From Desulfosporosinus shakirovi (GTDB lineage: Bacteria; Bacillota; Desulfitobacteriia; Desulfitobacteriales; Desulfitobacteriaceae), in NCBI RefSeq assembly GCF_020595055.1, contig NZ_JAJDOO010000017.1:44558-108557 (forward strand): a DNA stretch of 64,000 nucleotides, written 5' to 3'. Positions 8,179 to 15,883 of this stretch are shown here, in pieces. The position numbers and the translations under genes were made by a program. The first letter of the stretch is position 1. Every line of letters begins with the position of its first letter. The notes under the pieces are model-generated. The model was given only the letters and a program-made list of their open reading frames with translations. It was not told where the DNA came from and ran no database searches.

Positions 8179-8419
8179 ATGAAGAAATTTAGCATGGAGT
8201 TTGATTTGCATACGCATTCCAGTCAGGGCTCGGCCTGCAGCCGTATGAACATTTGGGACTTAATTCACGAAGCGTGTCAGAAAGGTTTGGATGGTGTCTG
8301 CATCACGGATCATGATTATTGCTTGGGATCCAAGGGAGTTGGCTAAACTGCACAAGGAACGCGGTCTTCAAGTCTATGGTGGAATTGAATTAATGGCCGA
8401 AGCAGTCAGGAGGAAATAA
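8179..8419 (+). pseudogene. PHP-domain phosphoesterase, frameshifted and truncated
   Basis: Starting at an ATG with GGGGAGGAAT, the first 50 codons read as the N-terminus of a PHP metal-dependent hydrolase: EFDLHTHSS, then GLDGVCITDHD (metal-binding HxH and DH motifs). The frame then runs to a stop at 8346. Shifting by +1 near 8324 restores PHP sequence (WDPRELAKLHKERGL then GGIELM, the 'GIE' motif) until a stop at 8419. The remaining two thirds of a normal PHP domain are missing. This was the first gene of the sigma-54 operon. Bases 8420-8601 have a long open frame continuing into the next gene, but no recognisable domain. Confidence 0.7.
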
Positions 8420-8601
8420 ATGCGGTGCGTAAGGCCACAAAAATTTTAGGTAAAAAGAGAACCGGGGGGAGCGACGCCCAAAGTGTACTCAGTGTTGGCT
8501 CTTGTGTAACCGTAGTTGATGCCCCAGTTGAGAATGGAAGCGCACCTGGTAGATCTTACAAAATGGATGTATTCAGGCAAAGAAGAAGGAGGTATCACGG
8601 A

Positions 8602-9435
8602 ATGTGTTGGGTATGTGATAAATATAGTAACGGAGAAAAATGGTATCTCAACCCGGAAAACTATGCAAGACGTTTATATAAAGTTCGCAAAGAGGGCAAA
8701 GAAGCGGCTGGTGCTGATGCAGACCCACAGGCAGCCGGGATGGGTGCCGGCGTGGTGGCAGAGTTAGTTAAGGCTAGAATCAGCGGGGATCAAGAATGGG
8801 AGGACGAAATTAAACGCGAAGCCTTGGAACATGCCTATCAAACACATTTTGGACAGGTAGTCACCCTTGATGAATATCTTCAGATTCTGGATATTGCATA
8901 TCCTTTGGCTAAAATGACCTGCGGATGTCGTCGAGTGCAAAGGGGTATGCCTGATGAGGAAAACTTCACGTGTATGGGCATCGGACCTGGAATGTATAAG
9001 TGGGAACGTTGGCCTGAGACTTATCATGGCGGGGTAGAATTCGTTACCCCGGAGGAAGCAAAAGAATGGGCAATGATGAACCACAAGGAAGGAAGAGTTC
9101 AGACGGTTGATGTATTTGGCACACCCTACATTGGGGGACTCTGCCAATGCGAGTATCCTGGGTGTGTAGCGGTGCGTAACAGGATCGATTATGACTTTAA
9201 ATTTTTGCTAAAGGGCCATACAGTGGCTAAAGTAGATCGAGAGAAATGCACAGGGTGTAAAAGTTGCTTGGGCCGGTGTCAGTTTAAAGCTCTAAATCTT
9301 GAGGTTTACACGAGCAAAGCTTATATAGACTTAGATCAATGTTTTGGGTGCGGACTCTGTGTAACGGCCTGCCCAAGTGGCGCTATCGAATTAATTGACA
9401 GGCAGAGTTTGCCGGGATTAGCCGAAAACTGGTAA
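8602..9435 (+). CDS. Cysteine-rich iron-sulfur protein with C-terminal 2[4Fe-4S] ferredoxin domain
   Basis: A 277-residue protein. The N-terminal 200 residues hold scattered cysteine motifs (MCWVCDKY at the start, MTCGCRR, FTCMGIGPGMYKWERWPETY, GGLCQCEYPGC), then a classical dicluster ferredoxin domain at about 215-265 (CTGCKSCLGRC and CFGCGLCVTACP). It probably transfers electrons, with extra metal sites in the N-terminal half. The ATG at 8602, preceded by AGAAGGAGGT, is preferred over the longer open frame from 8425, whose first 59 codons look non-coding. It is the first intact gene after the sigma-54 promoter. I know similar proteins from Desulfosporosinus-type genomes, but no assigned function. 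Confidence 0.75.
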   Translation: MCWVCDKYSNGEKWYLNPENYARRLYKVRKEGKEAAGADADPQAAGMGAGVVAELVKARISGDQEWEDEIKREALEHAYQTHFGQVVTLDEYLQILDIAYPLAKMTCGCRRVQRGMPDEENFTCMGIGPGMYKWERWPETYHGGVEFVTPEEAKEWAMMNHKEGRVQTVDVFGTPYIGGLCQCEYPGCVAVRNRIDYDFKFLLKGHTVAKVDREKCTGCKSCLGRCQFKALNLEVYTSKAYIDLDQCFGCGLCVTACPSGAIELIDRQSLPGLAENW

Positions 9436-9450
9436 AAGGAGGAGAATCTT

Positions 9451-9753
9451 ATGATCGCTCAAATTGGCATTGACTATAACTTATGCAAAGATCCCTTAAA
9501 CTGTCGCAGGTGTTTGAGTGTATGTCCATCGGTAGTTTTCGTGTGCGGTCCGACGAAAGTCTGGAAAGGACGAGAGAGCGATCCCAATGAATATCGAATC
9601 ATTGGACGCTATTTCGACAAGTGTTCCGGATGTGGTGATTGTGTCAAGGTTTGTCCTATTGATGCTATACAACTTAATTTTGTCCCCCGTGATCAGTTAG
9701 CCCAGAAATATAAGGAGGAAAGGGCAACTCAATTAAAAAAACGTAATTTTTAA
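9451..9753 (+). CDS. 4Fe-4S dicluster ferredoxin-like protein
   Basis: A 100-residue protein with two cysteine clusters: a modified first one (CKDPLNCRRCLSVCP, at about 11-25) and a standard second one (CSGCGDCVKVCPIDAI, at about 59-74). The spacing between them is longer than in simple clostridial ferredoxins. It is 15 bases after the previous iron-sulfur protein and has its own AGGAGGAGAATCTT site. The two probably form an electron-transfer pair for the reactions encoded downstream; this is inferred from position. Confidence 0.8.
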   Translation: MIAQIGIDYNLCKDPLNCRRCLSVCPSVVFVCGPTKVWKGRESDPNEYRIIGRYFDKCSGCGDCVKVCPIDAIQLNFVPRDQLAQKYKEERATQLKKRNF

Positions 9754-9800
9754 CTTATTTGGGAAAAAATAATAATTTTAAAAACAAAGGGGAGTTAAGT

Positions 9801-10394
9801 ATGGCTTTGGATTTTAAGGTTTTACAAAAAGTCAAAGGCAACCCCAGTGCAGAGGCAGCACCTGGGCGCAGGTTAAAGATAAACCCCGGTCAGGATTATG
9901 TCTATGATCTTTCTAAGGAGCTAATTTATGCTGTGAACAAGGAATTCCCAATTGAAAGTCTGTTTAGCTCAGACGAAGTAAGAAGCGAGGAATTTCTGGT
10001 AAAACAGGGGAAGGATTTTATGAACCTTGTAATAAGCAACGCTGATTCCGACGCCTACCGAGATAGGACGGCGGATATGATTGAACGTGTAGCTCAGCAA
10101 ACTGGGATTCGTTTTCCCCATGTCTTTGAACGATATGTTGAACTTGCCATTTTAGCTTTACGTCCACGAGATGCCTGGACGGTTACAGAAGCAACCACAA
10201 AGGTCTTAAAAGTGCGCAGTTTTAACTGCAGCCTAGGCAAGAAGTTCGGTGAAAAAGAGATAAACAACTGCCAGACTTTCTGCTTGGCAGCTTGTCAAGT
10301 GGCAGCAGAACAAGCTGGAACTCCCGTGCAAATGACTTGTAAAAATGAGGCAGACGGCAGCGGGCTATGTGAACTCACCTTTCAAAAGGTGTAA
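9801..10394 (+). CDS. Protein of unknown function with cysteine-rich C-terminus
   Basis: A 197-residue soluble protein. The C-terminal third carries five cysteines (FNCSLG, NNCQTFCLAAC, MTCKNEADGSGLCELTF) in a pattern recalling small-molecule-sensing V4R-like or L-2-amino-thiazoline-carboxylate hydrolase-like domains, which end in a C-x(n)-C-x-F/L strand; I cannot assign either. The middle is predicted helical. The ATG at 9801 follows AAAGGGGAG and is better than the upstream alternative. It is co-directional with the iron-sulfur proteins and only 11 bases from the next gene, so the group likely acts together. Confidence 0.6.
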   Translation: MALDFKVLQKVKGNPSAEAAPGRRLKINPGQDYVYDLSKELIYAVNKEFPIESLFSSDEVRSEEFLVKQGKDFMNLVISNADSDAYRDRTADMIERVAQQTGIRFPHVFERYVELAILALRPRDAWTVTEATTKVLKVRSFNCSLGKKFGEKEINNCQTFCLAACQVAAEQAGTPVQMTCKNEADGSGLCELTFQKV

Positions 10395-10405
10395 GGAGGT
10401 TAATC

Positions 10406-10603
10406 GTGCACATTGGACATAACGAGGATGACCTTGATCATGAGAGCTTAGCTATGCGTCATTTAGGTGAGGGTATTTTTAAAGAACGTGCTGGCCATCT
10501 TTATGAAGCTTTAAATGAATATATGGTAGCAAATGCTCTTGATCCAGATTTAGAAATAATACAGACCAAACTGGGCGAACTCAAGAAGAAAATGAGTCTT
10601 TAA
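10406..10603 (+). CDS. Small helical (TPR-like) hypothetical protein
   Basis: A 65-residue protein starting with GTG after AAGGAGGTTAATC. It is wholly helical in appearance, and EGIFKERAGHLYEALNEYMVANALDPDLE fits one tetratricopeptide-type helix pair (A..G.LYEAL..Y..A...DP). A single repeat would suggest a small adaptor. Its function is unknown; it is translationally close to both neighbours in the sigma-54 operon. Confidence 0.55.
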   Translation: MHIGHNEDDLDHESLAMRHLGEGIFKERAGHLYEALNEYMVANALDPDLEIIQTKLGELKKKMSL

Positions 10604-10617
10604 AGTGGCTATTACTT

Positions 10618-11046
10618 ATGGCAAAAGGAAGGAGGGCGGAGAATATAATAATTGGCAAAGAATTAATTGGCCTTGAGAGCAAGTTGCTCCCATTGAAAAT
10701 TAGACATGAAGATGTGCGCAGGTTCGCAGAAGCCATTGGGATTCGGTTCAATGACCGAGTGCCTGCAACTTTTGTGGGAACATTAGTTCAGGCAATTATT
10801 CCCGGAGTAGAATTGCCGGCACCTGGCATGATTCACGGAGAACAGAATATAACATACTATCGTCCGCTCTGTGTGGGGGATAGTCTTAATTATAAGAAGT
10901 GCGTTAAAGATGTTTATGAACGCAGTGGCAAGCTAGGGAAGAGGATGTTTGTAGTGCTCGAAACTACTGGTTATGATTTGGCCGGAGAATTGGTATTTGC
11001 CAGTAGTTCTGTCTTGATTGCACCTTCTAAGGAGGAAGGCGAATGA
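10618..11046 (+). CDS. MaoC-like dehydratase, N-terminal hot-dog type (FAS1-like)
   Basis: A 142-residue hot-dog fold protein of the MaoC_dehydrat_N type: VRRFAEAIGIRFND near 35, then APGMIHGEQNITYYRPLCVGDSL, where the family places substrate contacts. It overlaps the next gene by 4 bases (ATGA), and the two are typical subunits of a two-part (R)-enoyl-CoA hydratase. The reaction would be reversible hydration of a trans-2-enoyl-CoA. The ATG at 10618 has only a weak ribosome site; a much better GGAAGGAGG lies 9 bases inside the frame with no standard start after it, so the 5' end is uncertain. Confidence 0.75.
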   Translation: MAKGRRAENIIIGKELIGLESKLLPLKIRHEDVRRFAEAIGIRFNDRVPATFVGTLVQAIIPGVELPAPGMIHGEQNITYYRPLCVGDSLNYKKCVKDVYERSGKLGKRMFVVLETTGYDLAGELVFASSSVLIAPSKEEGE

Positions 11047-11447
11047 AAAGCCTATTAGATTATCAGGTTGCAGAACCCCTTCCTATCCGAGAATGGGTTC
11101 CTAGTGACTTGCAAGTACGTCAATACGCGGAGGCTACAGGGGATTTTAATCCGATTCATTTAGATGATGATTATGCCCGCCAAGCCGGTCTGGAGGGGGC
11201 GATAGTGCACGGCATGTTAACAATGGCTCAAATGGGTGCCATGCTAACAGATTGGATCGGTGAAGAAGGGATGCTCGGTAAATTCAATGTGCGATTTGAG
11301 CAAATAGTCCGACCAAATGATAAGATAACCTGCTCTGGTTCTATTAAAGCGCGATCGAAAAACACCTTGGTTTGTATTTTAGAAGCCTCTAACAACAAGA
11401 AGGAGAGAGTTTTATCCGGCTTGGCATACGTCATGCTTAAAAGCTAA
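11043..11447 (+). CDS. MaoC-like (R)-specific enoyl-CoA hydratase subunit
   Basis: A 134-residue MaoC/hydratase-2 domain with the catalytic signature at about 33-55: YAEATGDFNPIHLDDDYA (Asp and His of hydratase 2) and GAIVHGMLTMAQMG. With the preceding gene it should make a heteromeric hydratase acting on 2-enoyl-CoA with (R) stereochemistry. This differs from the crotonase-type (S) hydratases encoded further on, so the cluster holds both stereochemical options. It is the last gene of the first sigma-54 operon and is followed by a strong hairpin. Confidence 0.85.
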   Translation: MKSLLDYQVAEPLPIREWVPSDLQVRQYAEATGDFNPIHLDDDYARQAGLEGAIVHGMLTMAQMGAMLTDWIGEEGMLGKFNVRFEQIVRPNDKITCSGSIKARSKNTLVCILEASNNKKERVLSGLAYVMLKS

Positions 11448-11517
11448 ATCACTGTTAATGAGTCCTTTTTGATCTTCATATATGCGAGACGGACCTGTTT
11501 AAATGAATAAAAAATAT

Positions 11518-11537
11518 TGTGCGTTTTAGTATACAAC
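11518..11537. promoter_or_regulatory. Imperfect palindrome, possible activator site
   Basis: TTGTGCGTTTTAGTATACAA shares TGTGCGTTTTA with the perfect palindrome at 13144-13158. It lies between the first operon and the sigma-54 activator gene. An upstream activating sequence for that protein is a possibility only. Confidence 0.25.
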
Positions 11538-11547
11538 GGTTTGCACG

Positions 11548-11606
11548 AATGCCCCTAGAAACACAAAAAGGCCTGACCAAGGTCTTTTTGTGTTTCTAGG
11601 GGCATT
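11548..11606 (+). terminator. Strong hairpin terminator of the 8602-11447 operon
   Basis: Two 23-base perfectly complementary arms (left starts AATGCCCCTAG, right starts CTTTTTGTG) enclose a 13-base spacer which itself can pair CCT/AGG. The stem is A/T-rich at the loop end and symmetrical, so it may act on both strands. Confidence 0.75.
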
Positions 11607-11710
11607 AAATTATATCAAGAATATTTGAACTATTTAAAGATTTATCCTTTACTTCAATTAACCAGCTTCTATATAATGGTGATAAAAAGCAAAGAGAATG
11701 GGGGAAAAAC

Positions 11711-13108
11711 ATGAGTGTCGGAGTCCATGCTGTCACAACCAGCGATTTTCCACAATGGGACAGAGAACTATTGTTTCATATATTGGATAATATTCATGAC
11801 GTAGTGCTTGTTATTGATTCCGATACGACGATTGTTTATGCAAACGAGGCTTATGCTAAAATTCTTGGAGTGCCTGTCGCTAAAGTATTAGGGCGAAGAT
11901 TAGACAAGATTGAGCCAAAAGCGGCGGCGATTGAAATATTGCGAACGGGTAAGCCAACCAGTGGTGCAGACTATCTGGATTCCTTAGGGATCGATGTGGT
12001 AGGGAGCTCCTTTCCTTTATATAATGGCGACAGTGTTATTGGCTGTGTTTCTACATTTAAAAACATAACTGAAGTCGTTGAATTAAACCGTGAGCTGCAA
12101 CAAACCAAGGGACTCGCGGACTATTTAAAAGAGCAGTTAGAACAGTGGGAACAACTACCTCTTTCCTTCAAGGAATATGTAGGACAAAACAGGAACGTGA
12201 AAGAGACATTGGTGTTGGCGGCCAAGGTAGCGCGCACGGATAGTACAGTATTAATCCGCGGTGAAAGCGGTGTAGGCAAAGAAGTATTGGCAAGAGCAGT
12301 ACATAACAGCAGCCGTCGTAAAGATATGCCACTGATTAAGGTGAATTGTGCAGCTATACCTGAGGACTTAATAGAGAGCGAACTCTTTGGCTATGAAGAC
12401 GGTGCTTTTACGGGTGCAAAAAAGGGAGGGAAGCTGGGGAAATTTGAGTTGGCTCACAGCGGCACAATTTTCTTGGACGAAATTGGGGATATGAGCTATA
12501 CCATGCAAGCAAAACTACTGCGAGTGTTACAAGAAAAAGAGTTTGAACGAGTAGGAGGAACTAAACCCATAAAAGTCAATATTCGGGTGATCGCGGCCAC
12601 AAACCGTGATTTAGAAAGTATGATCAAACAAGGCACTTTCCGACGTGACTTATATTACCGCTTAAATATCGTTCCTCTTAATTTAACTCCACTGCGTGAG
12701 CGTAAAGATGACATTTTAGCTCTGGCTAAAACCTTCCTTGCTCAGTTCGCTCGAGAAGTTGGTCATGAGCTGATATTGTCTCCCCAAGTCGTAGGCTTTT
12801 TTCAAGATTACGATTGGCCCGGTAACATTAGGGAATTGCAAAATGTATTAGAACACGCAAGTATTGTGTGTAACGGTATGATTATCGAAATGTATCATTT
12901 GCCAGCTCAATTAATACCGTCTACTTTCGATCAATATGACAATATGAGGGACTCTTCTTCGGTAAAAGAGATTATTGCATCTGTGGAAAGGGAACTTATT
13001 TTATCGGCTTTAGTCACTCATAAGAATAATCGTACGAAGGCAATGGAGGCATTAGGCTTTTCCCGGCGAGTATTTTATGATAAGTTACGTCGGTATGGTA
13101 TAAAGTAA
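11711..13108 (+). CDS. Sigma-54-dependent transcriptional activator (PAS-AAA+-Fis)
   Basis: A 465-residue enhancer-binding protein. An N-terminal PAS domain (about 20-125, [24 protein letters not shown]) is the likely ligand or redox sensor, followed by a short coiled linker. The AAA+ domain (about 150-385) has Walker A GESGVGKE, the sigma-54-contacting GAFTGA loop, Walker [10 protein letters not shown] and the arginine-finger region. A Fis-type helix-turn-helix ends the protein ([27 protein letters not shown]). It sits between the two sigma-54 promoters at 8123 and 13309 and is the obvious activator of both. Its own promoter appears to be sigma-A type (TATAAT at 11672). Confidence 0.95.
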   Translation: MSVGVHAVTTSDFPQWDRELLFHILDNIHDVVLVIDSDTTIVYANEAYAKILGVPVAKVLGRRLDKIEPKAAAIEILRTGKPTSGADYLDSLGIDVVGSSFPLYNGDSVIGCVSTFKNITEVVELNRELQQTKGLADYLKEQLEQWEQLPLSFKEYVGQNRNVKETLVLAAKVARTDSTVLIRGESGVGKEVLARAVHNSSRRKDMPLIKVNCAAIPEDLIESELFGYEDGAFTGAKKGGKLGKFELAHSGTIFLDEIGDMSYTMQAKLLRVLQEKEFERVGGTKPIKVNIRVIAATNRDLESMIKQGTFRRDLYYRLNIVPLNLTPLRERKDDILALAKTFLAQFAREVGHELILSPQVVGFFQDYDWPGNIRELQNVLEHASIVCNGMIIEMYHLPAQLIPSTFDQYDNMRDSSSVKEIIASVERELILSALVTHKNNRTKAMEALGFSRRVFYDKLRRYGIK

Positions 13109-13143
13109 TTCGTCCAGCTAAGGTAAAAGGGGTTTAGGCGCAT

Positions 13144-13158
13144 GTGCGTTTTACGCAC
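13144..13158. promoter_or_regulatory. Perfect palindrome, candidate upstream activating sequence
   Basis: GTGCGT-TTT-ACGCAC, about 150 bases upstream of the -24 element at 13309, a usual distance for an enhancer-binding protein site. A related half-site lies at 11518. The link to the activator at 11711 is inferred. Confidence 0.4.
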
Positions 13159-13210
13159 TAAATTATAGTTGAGGAATCGAGCTTTGTATCTAATTCCATA
13201 CGGATTAAGT

Positions 13211-13249
13211 AACTTCCAACGGGCGGATCTGCCTGTTGGAAGTTTTTTT
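13211..13249 (+). terminator. Terminator of the sigma-54 activator gene
   Basis: AACTTCCAACGGGC / GCCTGTTGGAAGTT with loop GGATCT and a run of seven T: a classical intrinsic terminator about 100 bases after the stop at 13108. Confidence 0.9.
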
Positions 13250-13308
13250 AGAAATTATCTCTACCTTCCAGCTGTTACGCCTACTTTGTCATCACCGCAA
13301 TTTCTAAT

Positions 13309-13326
13309 TAGGCATGCTTTTTGCAA
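13309..13326 (+). promoter_or_regulatory. Sigma-54 (-24/-12) promoter
   Basis: TAGGCATGCTTTTTGCAA has GG (13311-13312) and GC (13323-13324) exactly 10 bases apart and matches the consensus except for T-A-G instead of T-G-G at the left edge. It is about 75 bases upstream of the enoyl-CoA hydratase start and would drive the whole 13400-23609 operon. Confidence 0.8.
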
Positions 13327-13399
13327 AGATGAGTGGTAAGTAAATATTCGGAAAATTTAAAACTGATATGATTAACGAACAAAATTAGGGGGTGTTCAA

Positions 13400-14179
13400 A
13401 TGGCTTATGAAACGATAATTGTGGAAATAGAAGAGGGAATCGCAGTACTTACTCTTAATCGCCCCATGGTACTCAATGCTCTAAACAATCAGGTCTTTTA
13501 CGAGTTGGCTGAAGCTGCTTCAACGATAGCTGCTGATCCGTCTGTGCGTGTCATGATCATCACAGGTGGGGATAAGGTATTTGCCGCAGGAGCGGATATC
13601 GGTCAGATGGCTTCTGCATCCGCTGTGGATGTGACAACAAGCGATAACCCCTCGCATCGAGCATTTCACTTAATTGAAAATATGCCTAAGCCAGTCATCG
13701 CGGCGGTTGCTGGTTATGCTTTAGGTGGCGGGTGTGAACTTACATTAGTTGCGGATGTACGAATCGCTGCCGACAATGCTCTGTTTGGCTTACCCGAAAT
13801 AAAGCTGGGTATTTTGCCAGGGGGCGGCGGAACACAGCGTTTACCTCGTCTAATCGGTGCTGGCAAGGCGAAAGAACTAATATTTGGCGGGGATTTTATT
13901 AAGGCAGATGAGGCCTTGAGCATGGGTATTGTCAATAAAGTAGTGCCTGCAGATCAGTTATTCACTGAGGCTAAGAAAATGGCAAAACGCTTTGCTGAAC
14001 GAGGTGCTGTTGCTTTACGTCTGGCTAAATCATGCGTGAATGAAGGGCTTAAAATGGACTTGGAGTCAGCTTTGCAGCACGAACATAAATGTTTCAGTCT
14101 TCTTTTTGCGACTGAGGATCAAAAAGAAGGCATGAAAGCCTTTTTGGAAAAAAGACCTGCAAGATTTCAGGGGCGTTAG
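13400..14179 (+). CDS. Enoyl-CoA hydratase (crotonase)
   Basis: A 259-residue crotonase, normal length. Both catalytic glutamates are present: ALGGGCELTLVADVRIA (near residue 115) and FGLPEIKLGILPGGGGTQRL (near 135), and the oxyanion-hole segment FAAGADIGQMA is near 60. It should hydrate crotonyl-CoA or short 2-enoyl-CoAs to the (S)-3-hydroxyacyl-CoA. It is first in the operon under the sigma-54 promoter at 13309, with AGGGGGTGTTCAA before the ATG. Next to a 4-hydroxybutyryl-CoA dehydratase homologue, it would take crotonyl-CoA onward. Confidence 0.92.
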   Translation: MAYETIIVEIEEGIAVLTLNRPMVLNALNNQVFYELAEAASTIAADPSVRVMIITGGDKVFAAGADIGQMASASAVDVTTSDNPSHRAFHLIENMPKPVIAAVAGYALGGGCELTLVADVRIAADNALFGLPEIKLGILPGGGGTQRLPRLIGAGKAKELIFGGDFIKADEALSMGIVNKVVPADQLFTEAKKMAKRFAERGAVALRLAKSCVNEGLKMDLESALQHEHKCFSLLFATEDQKEGMKAFLEKRPARFQGR

Positions 14180-14266
14180 GGTTAAGATCATGTAAGAATA
14201 TCAGACAAACGAGGGTAAGCATCGACGGATTGGATGATTAAACTATGAATTGAAAGGGGTTTGACT

Positions 14267-15745
14267 ATGAGAACAAGAGCTCAGTATATTGAGAGATTAG
14301 GCAAAATGAACAACAACCTCTATTGCAATGGACAGAAAATGGATAGGCTGGATGAGCGTCAAGAAGGGACTATCAATGTCATGGGCTTGACCTTTGACGC
14401 GGCCTGGGATCCCGCCAGCAAGGATCTTTGTACAGCGACGTCCCACATTACAGGAGAAATCATTAATCGCTTTAACCACATTCATCAGAGTGTAGAAGAT
14501 CTACATAAAAAGCAAGACATGACTCGATTTATGTGTAATAAGGTTGGTCAGTGCATTCAACGGTGTATGGGGATAGATGCTGCCAACGCTATCAATGCCG
14601 TTTCTTTTGAAGCTCAGAAGTCCCCTAAGGCTAAAACTACCTATCATGACAACTGGCTTAAGTGGCTGGAGCGGTTTCAAAGAGAAGATCTTGTAGCAAG
14701 CTGCGCTCAAACCGATGTCAAGGGTGAACGTCTGAAGCGGCCAGCCGAACAAGATGATCCTGACATGTATGTCCACGTTGTAGAAGAGCGAAGTGACGGC
14801 ATTATCGTCCGTGGTTCCAAAGTCCATATTTCTGAAGCTTCGATATCCGATGAAATATTGATAGTGCCTAACCGGGCCCTTAAAAAAGGGGAAGAGGCTT
14901 ATGCCTTGGCCTTTGCTGTCCCTTCGGATTATGAAGGCATAAAGCAGGTTGTCCATATTCACAATACTCGCAAGCGTGATCATTATCAAAGAGGAATTGA
15001 ATATGGTTATACGGATTCATATATCATATTCGAAGACTGTTTCATTCCCTGGGAACGCGTATTCCTATGCGGAGAAACTCAGCATGGAGGGATCGCCGCC
15101 CTATTGTTTGCTCTTTTCCACCGCCATTCATATTCTGGATGCAAGCCAGCCATGCTTGATTATGTCATTGGTCTGAGCGGTTTGGCGGCTGAAATAAATG
15201 GAATTGAGAGCACCCCGCATGTGCGTGAGATGCTGTCCAAGCTGATCATGACCGGTGAATTGGGATATGCAGCAGGTTATACGGCATCTGATTTTGGCAA
15301 GCCAGAAGTTTACATCCCAGGAGTAGGAGTCATGAAGTATGGCCCGGGCAGCTATATCCCAAACTCAATCTATGCCAACGTTGGAAGGTGTCTAACCGGG
15401 GAAGCCGTCTTCCATGAGCAAGAGATTCTCTGCAACATAGCAGGGGGTATGCCTGCAACGTTTCCTTATGAAAAGGACCTTGTAAATCCAGAAACTAAAC
15501 ATTTGCTGGAAAAGTATCTTAACCGAAACCCGAAGATTCCCATTGAGGATCAAATCAAGTTCTGGTTGAACTTTGCTGATTTTGGTCTTTCCAGTTTCTC
15601 GGGACCAACACAATACGGTGCCTACCATGGCGGGGGATCACCGATTATGGAGCAGATTGCCATAACTTCCCAGTACGACTTAGAGTCTAAAAAAGACATT
15701 GTCCGCGCTATTGCCGGGATGTCACCTAGGTCTAAGAAAAAATAG
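14267..15745 (+). CDS. 4-hydroxybutyryl-CoA dehydratase / vinylacetyl-CoA isomerase homologue
   Basis: A 492-residue flavin and iron-sulfur enzyme of the AbfD (HpaB-like) family. The four [4Fe-4S] ligands known from Clostridium aminobutyricum AbfD (Cys99, Cys103, His292, Cys299) have exact counterparts here: Cys96 and Cys100 in CIQRCMGID, His285 and Cys292 in FHRHSYSGC, with the same spacings. FNHIHQS and DPDMYVHVVEER also match family blocks. The known reaction is radical dehydration of 4-hydroxybutyryl-CoA to crotonyl-CoA. Compared with AbfD as I remember it, the central-to-C-terminal region is divergent (insert near PGVGVMKYGPGSYIPNS), so a different substrate is possible. ATG 14267 follows GAAAGGGG; the TTG at 14261 is too close. 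Confidence 0.85.
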   Translation: MRTRAQYIERLGKMNNNLYCNGQKMDRLDERQEGTINVMGLTFDAAWDPASKDLCTATSHITGEIINRFNHIHQSVEDLHKKQDMTRFMCNKVGQCIQRCMGIDAANAINAVSFEAQKSPKAKTTYHDNWLKWLERFQREDLVASCAQTDVKGERLKRPAEQDDPDMYVHVVEERSDGIIVRGSKVHISEASISDEILIVPNRALKKGEEAYALAFAVPSDYEGIKQVVHIHNTRKRDHYQRGIEYGYTDSYIIFEDCFIPWERVFLCGETQHGGIAALLFALFHRHSYSGCKPAMLDYVIGLSGLAAEINGIESTPHVREMLSKLIMTGELGYAAGYTASDFGKPEVYIPGVGVMKYGPGSYIPNSIYANVGRCLTGEAVFHEQEILCNIAGGMPATFPYEKDLVNPETKHLLEKYLNRNPKIPIEDQIKFWLNFADFGLSSFSGPTQYGAYHGGGSPIMEQIAITSQYDLESKKDIVRAIAGMSPRSKKK

Positions 15746-15883
15746 AGAAGAATAAATCACAGGATAGTTCGGATGACTTAAATGAAGATAAGAAATTGGC
15801 TCGATTATTACCTTGACATGACCAGATCTGTAGTATTTAAGTCGCTATGACTTTTATAGTCTTAGGAGAGAGGATGATTATCC

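Noticed and set aside
8425..8601. N-terminal extension of the iron-sulfur protein from GTG 8425
   Set aside because: The 59 residues have no domain and odd composition, while a strong AGAAGGAGGT and the MCWVC start lie at 8602; frame 0 in this stretch shows KCTQCWLLC, but only for a few codons.
15813..15840. TTGACA-type promoter before the long acyl-CoA dehydrogenase gene
   Set aside because: The -10 element is poor at any usual spacing; read-through from the sigma-54 promoter explains expression.
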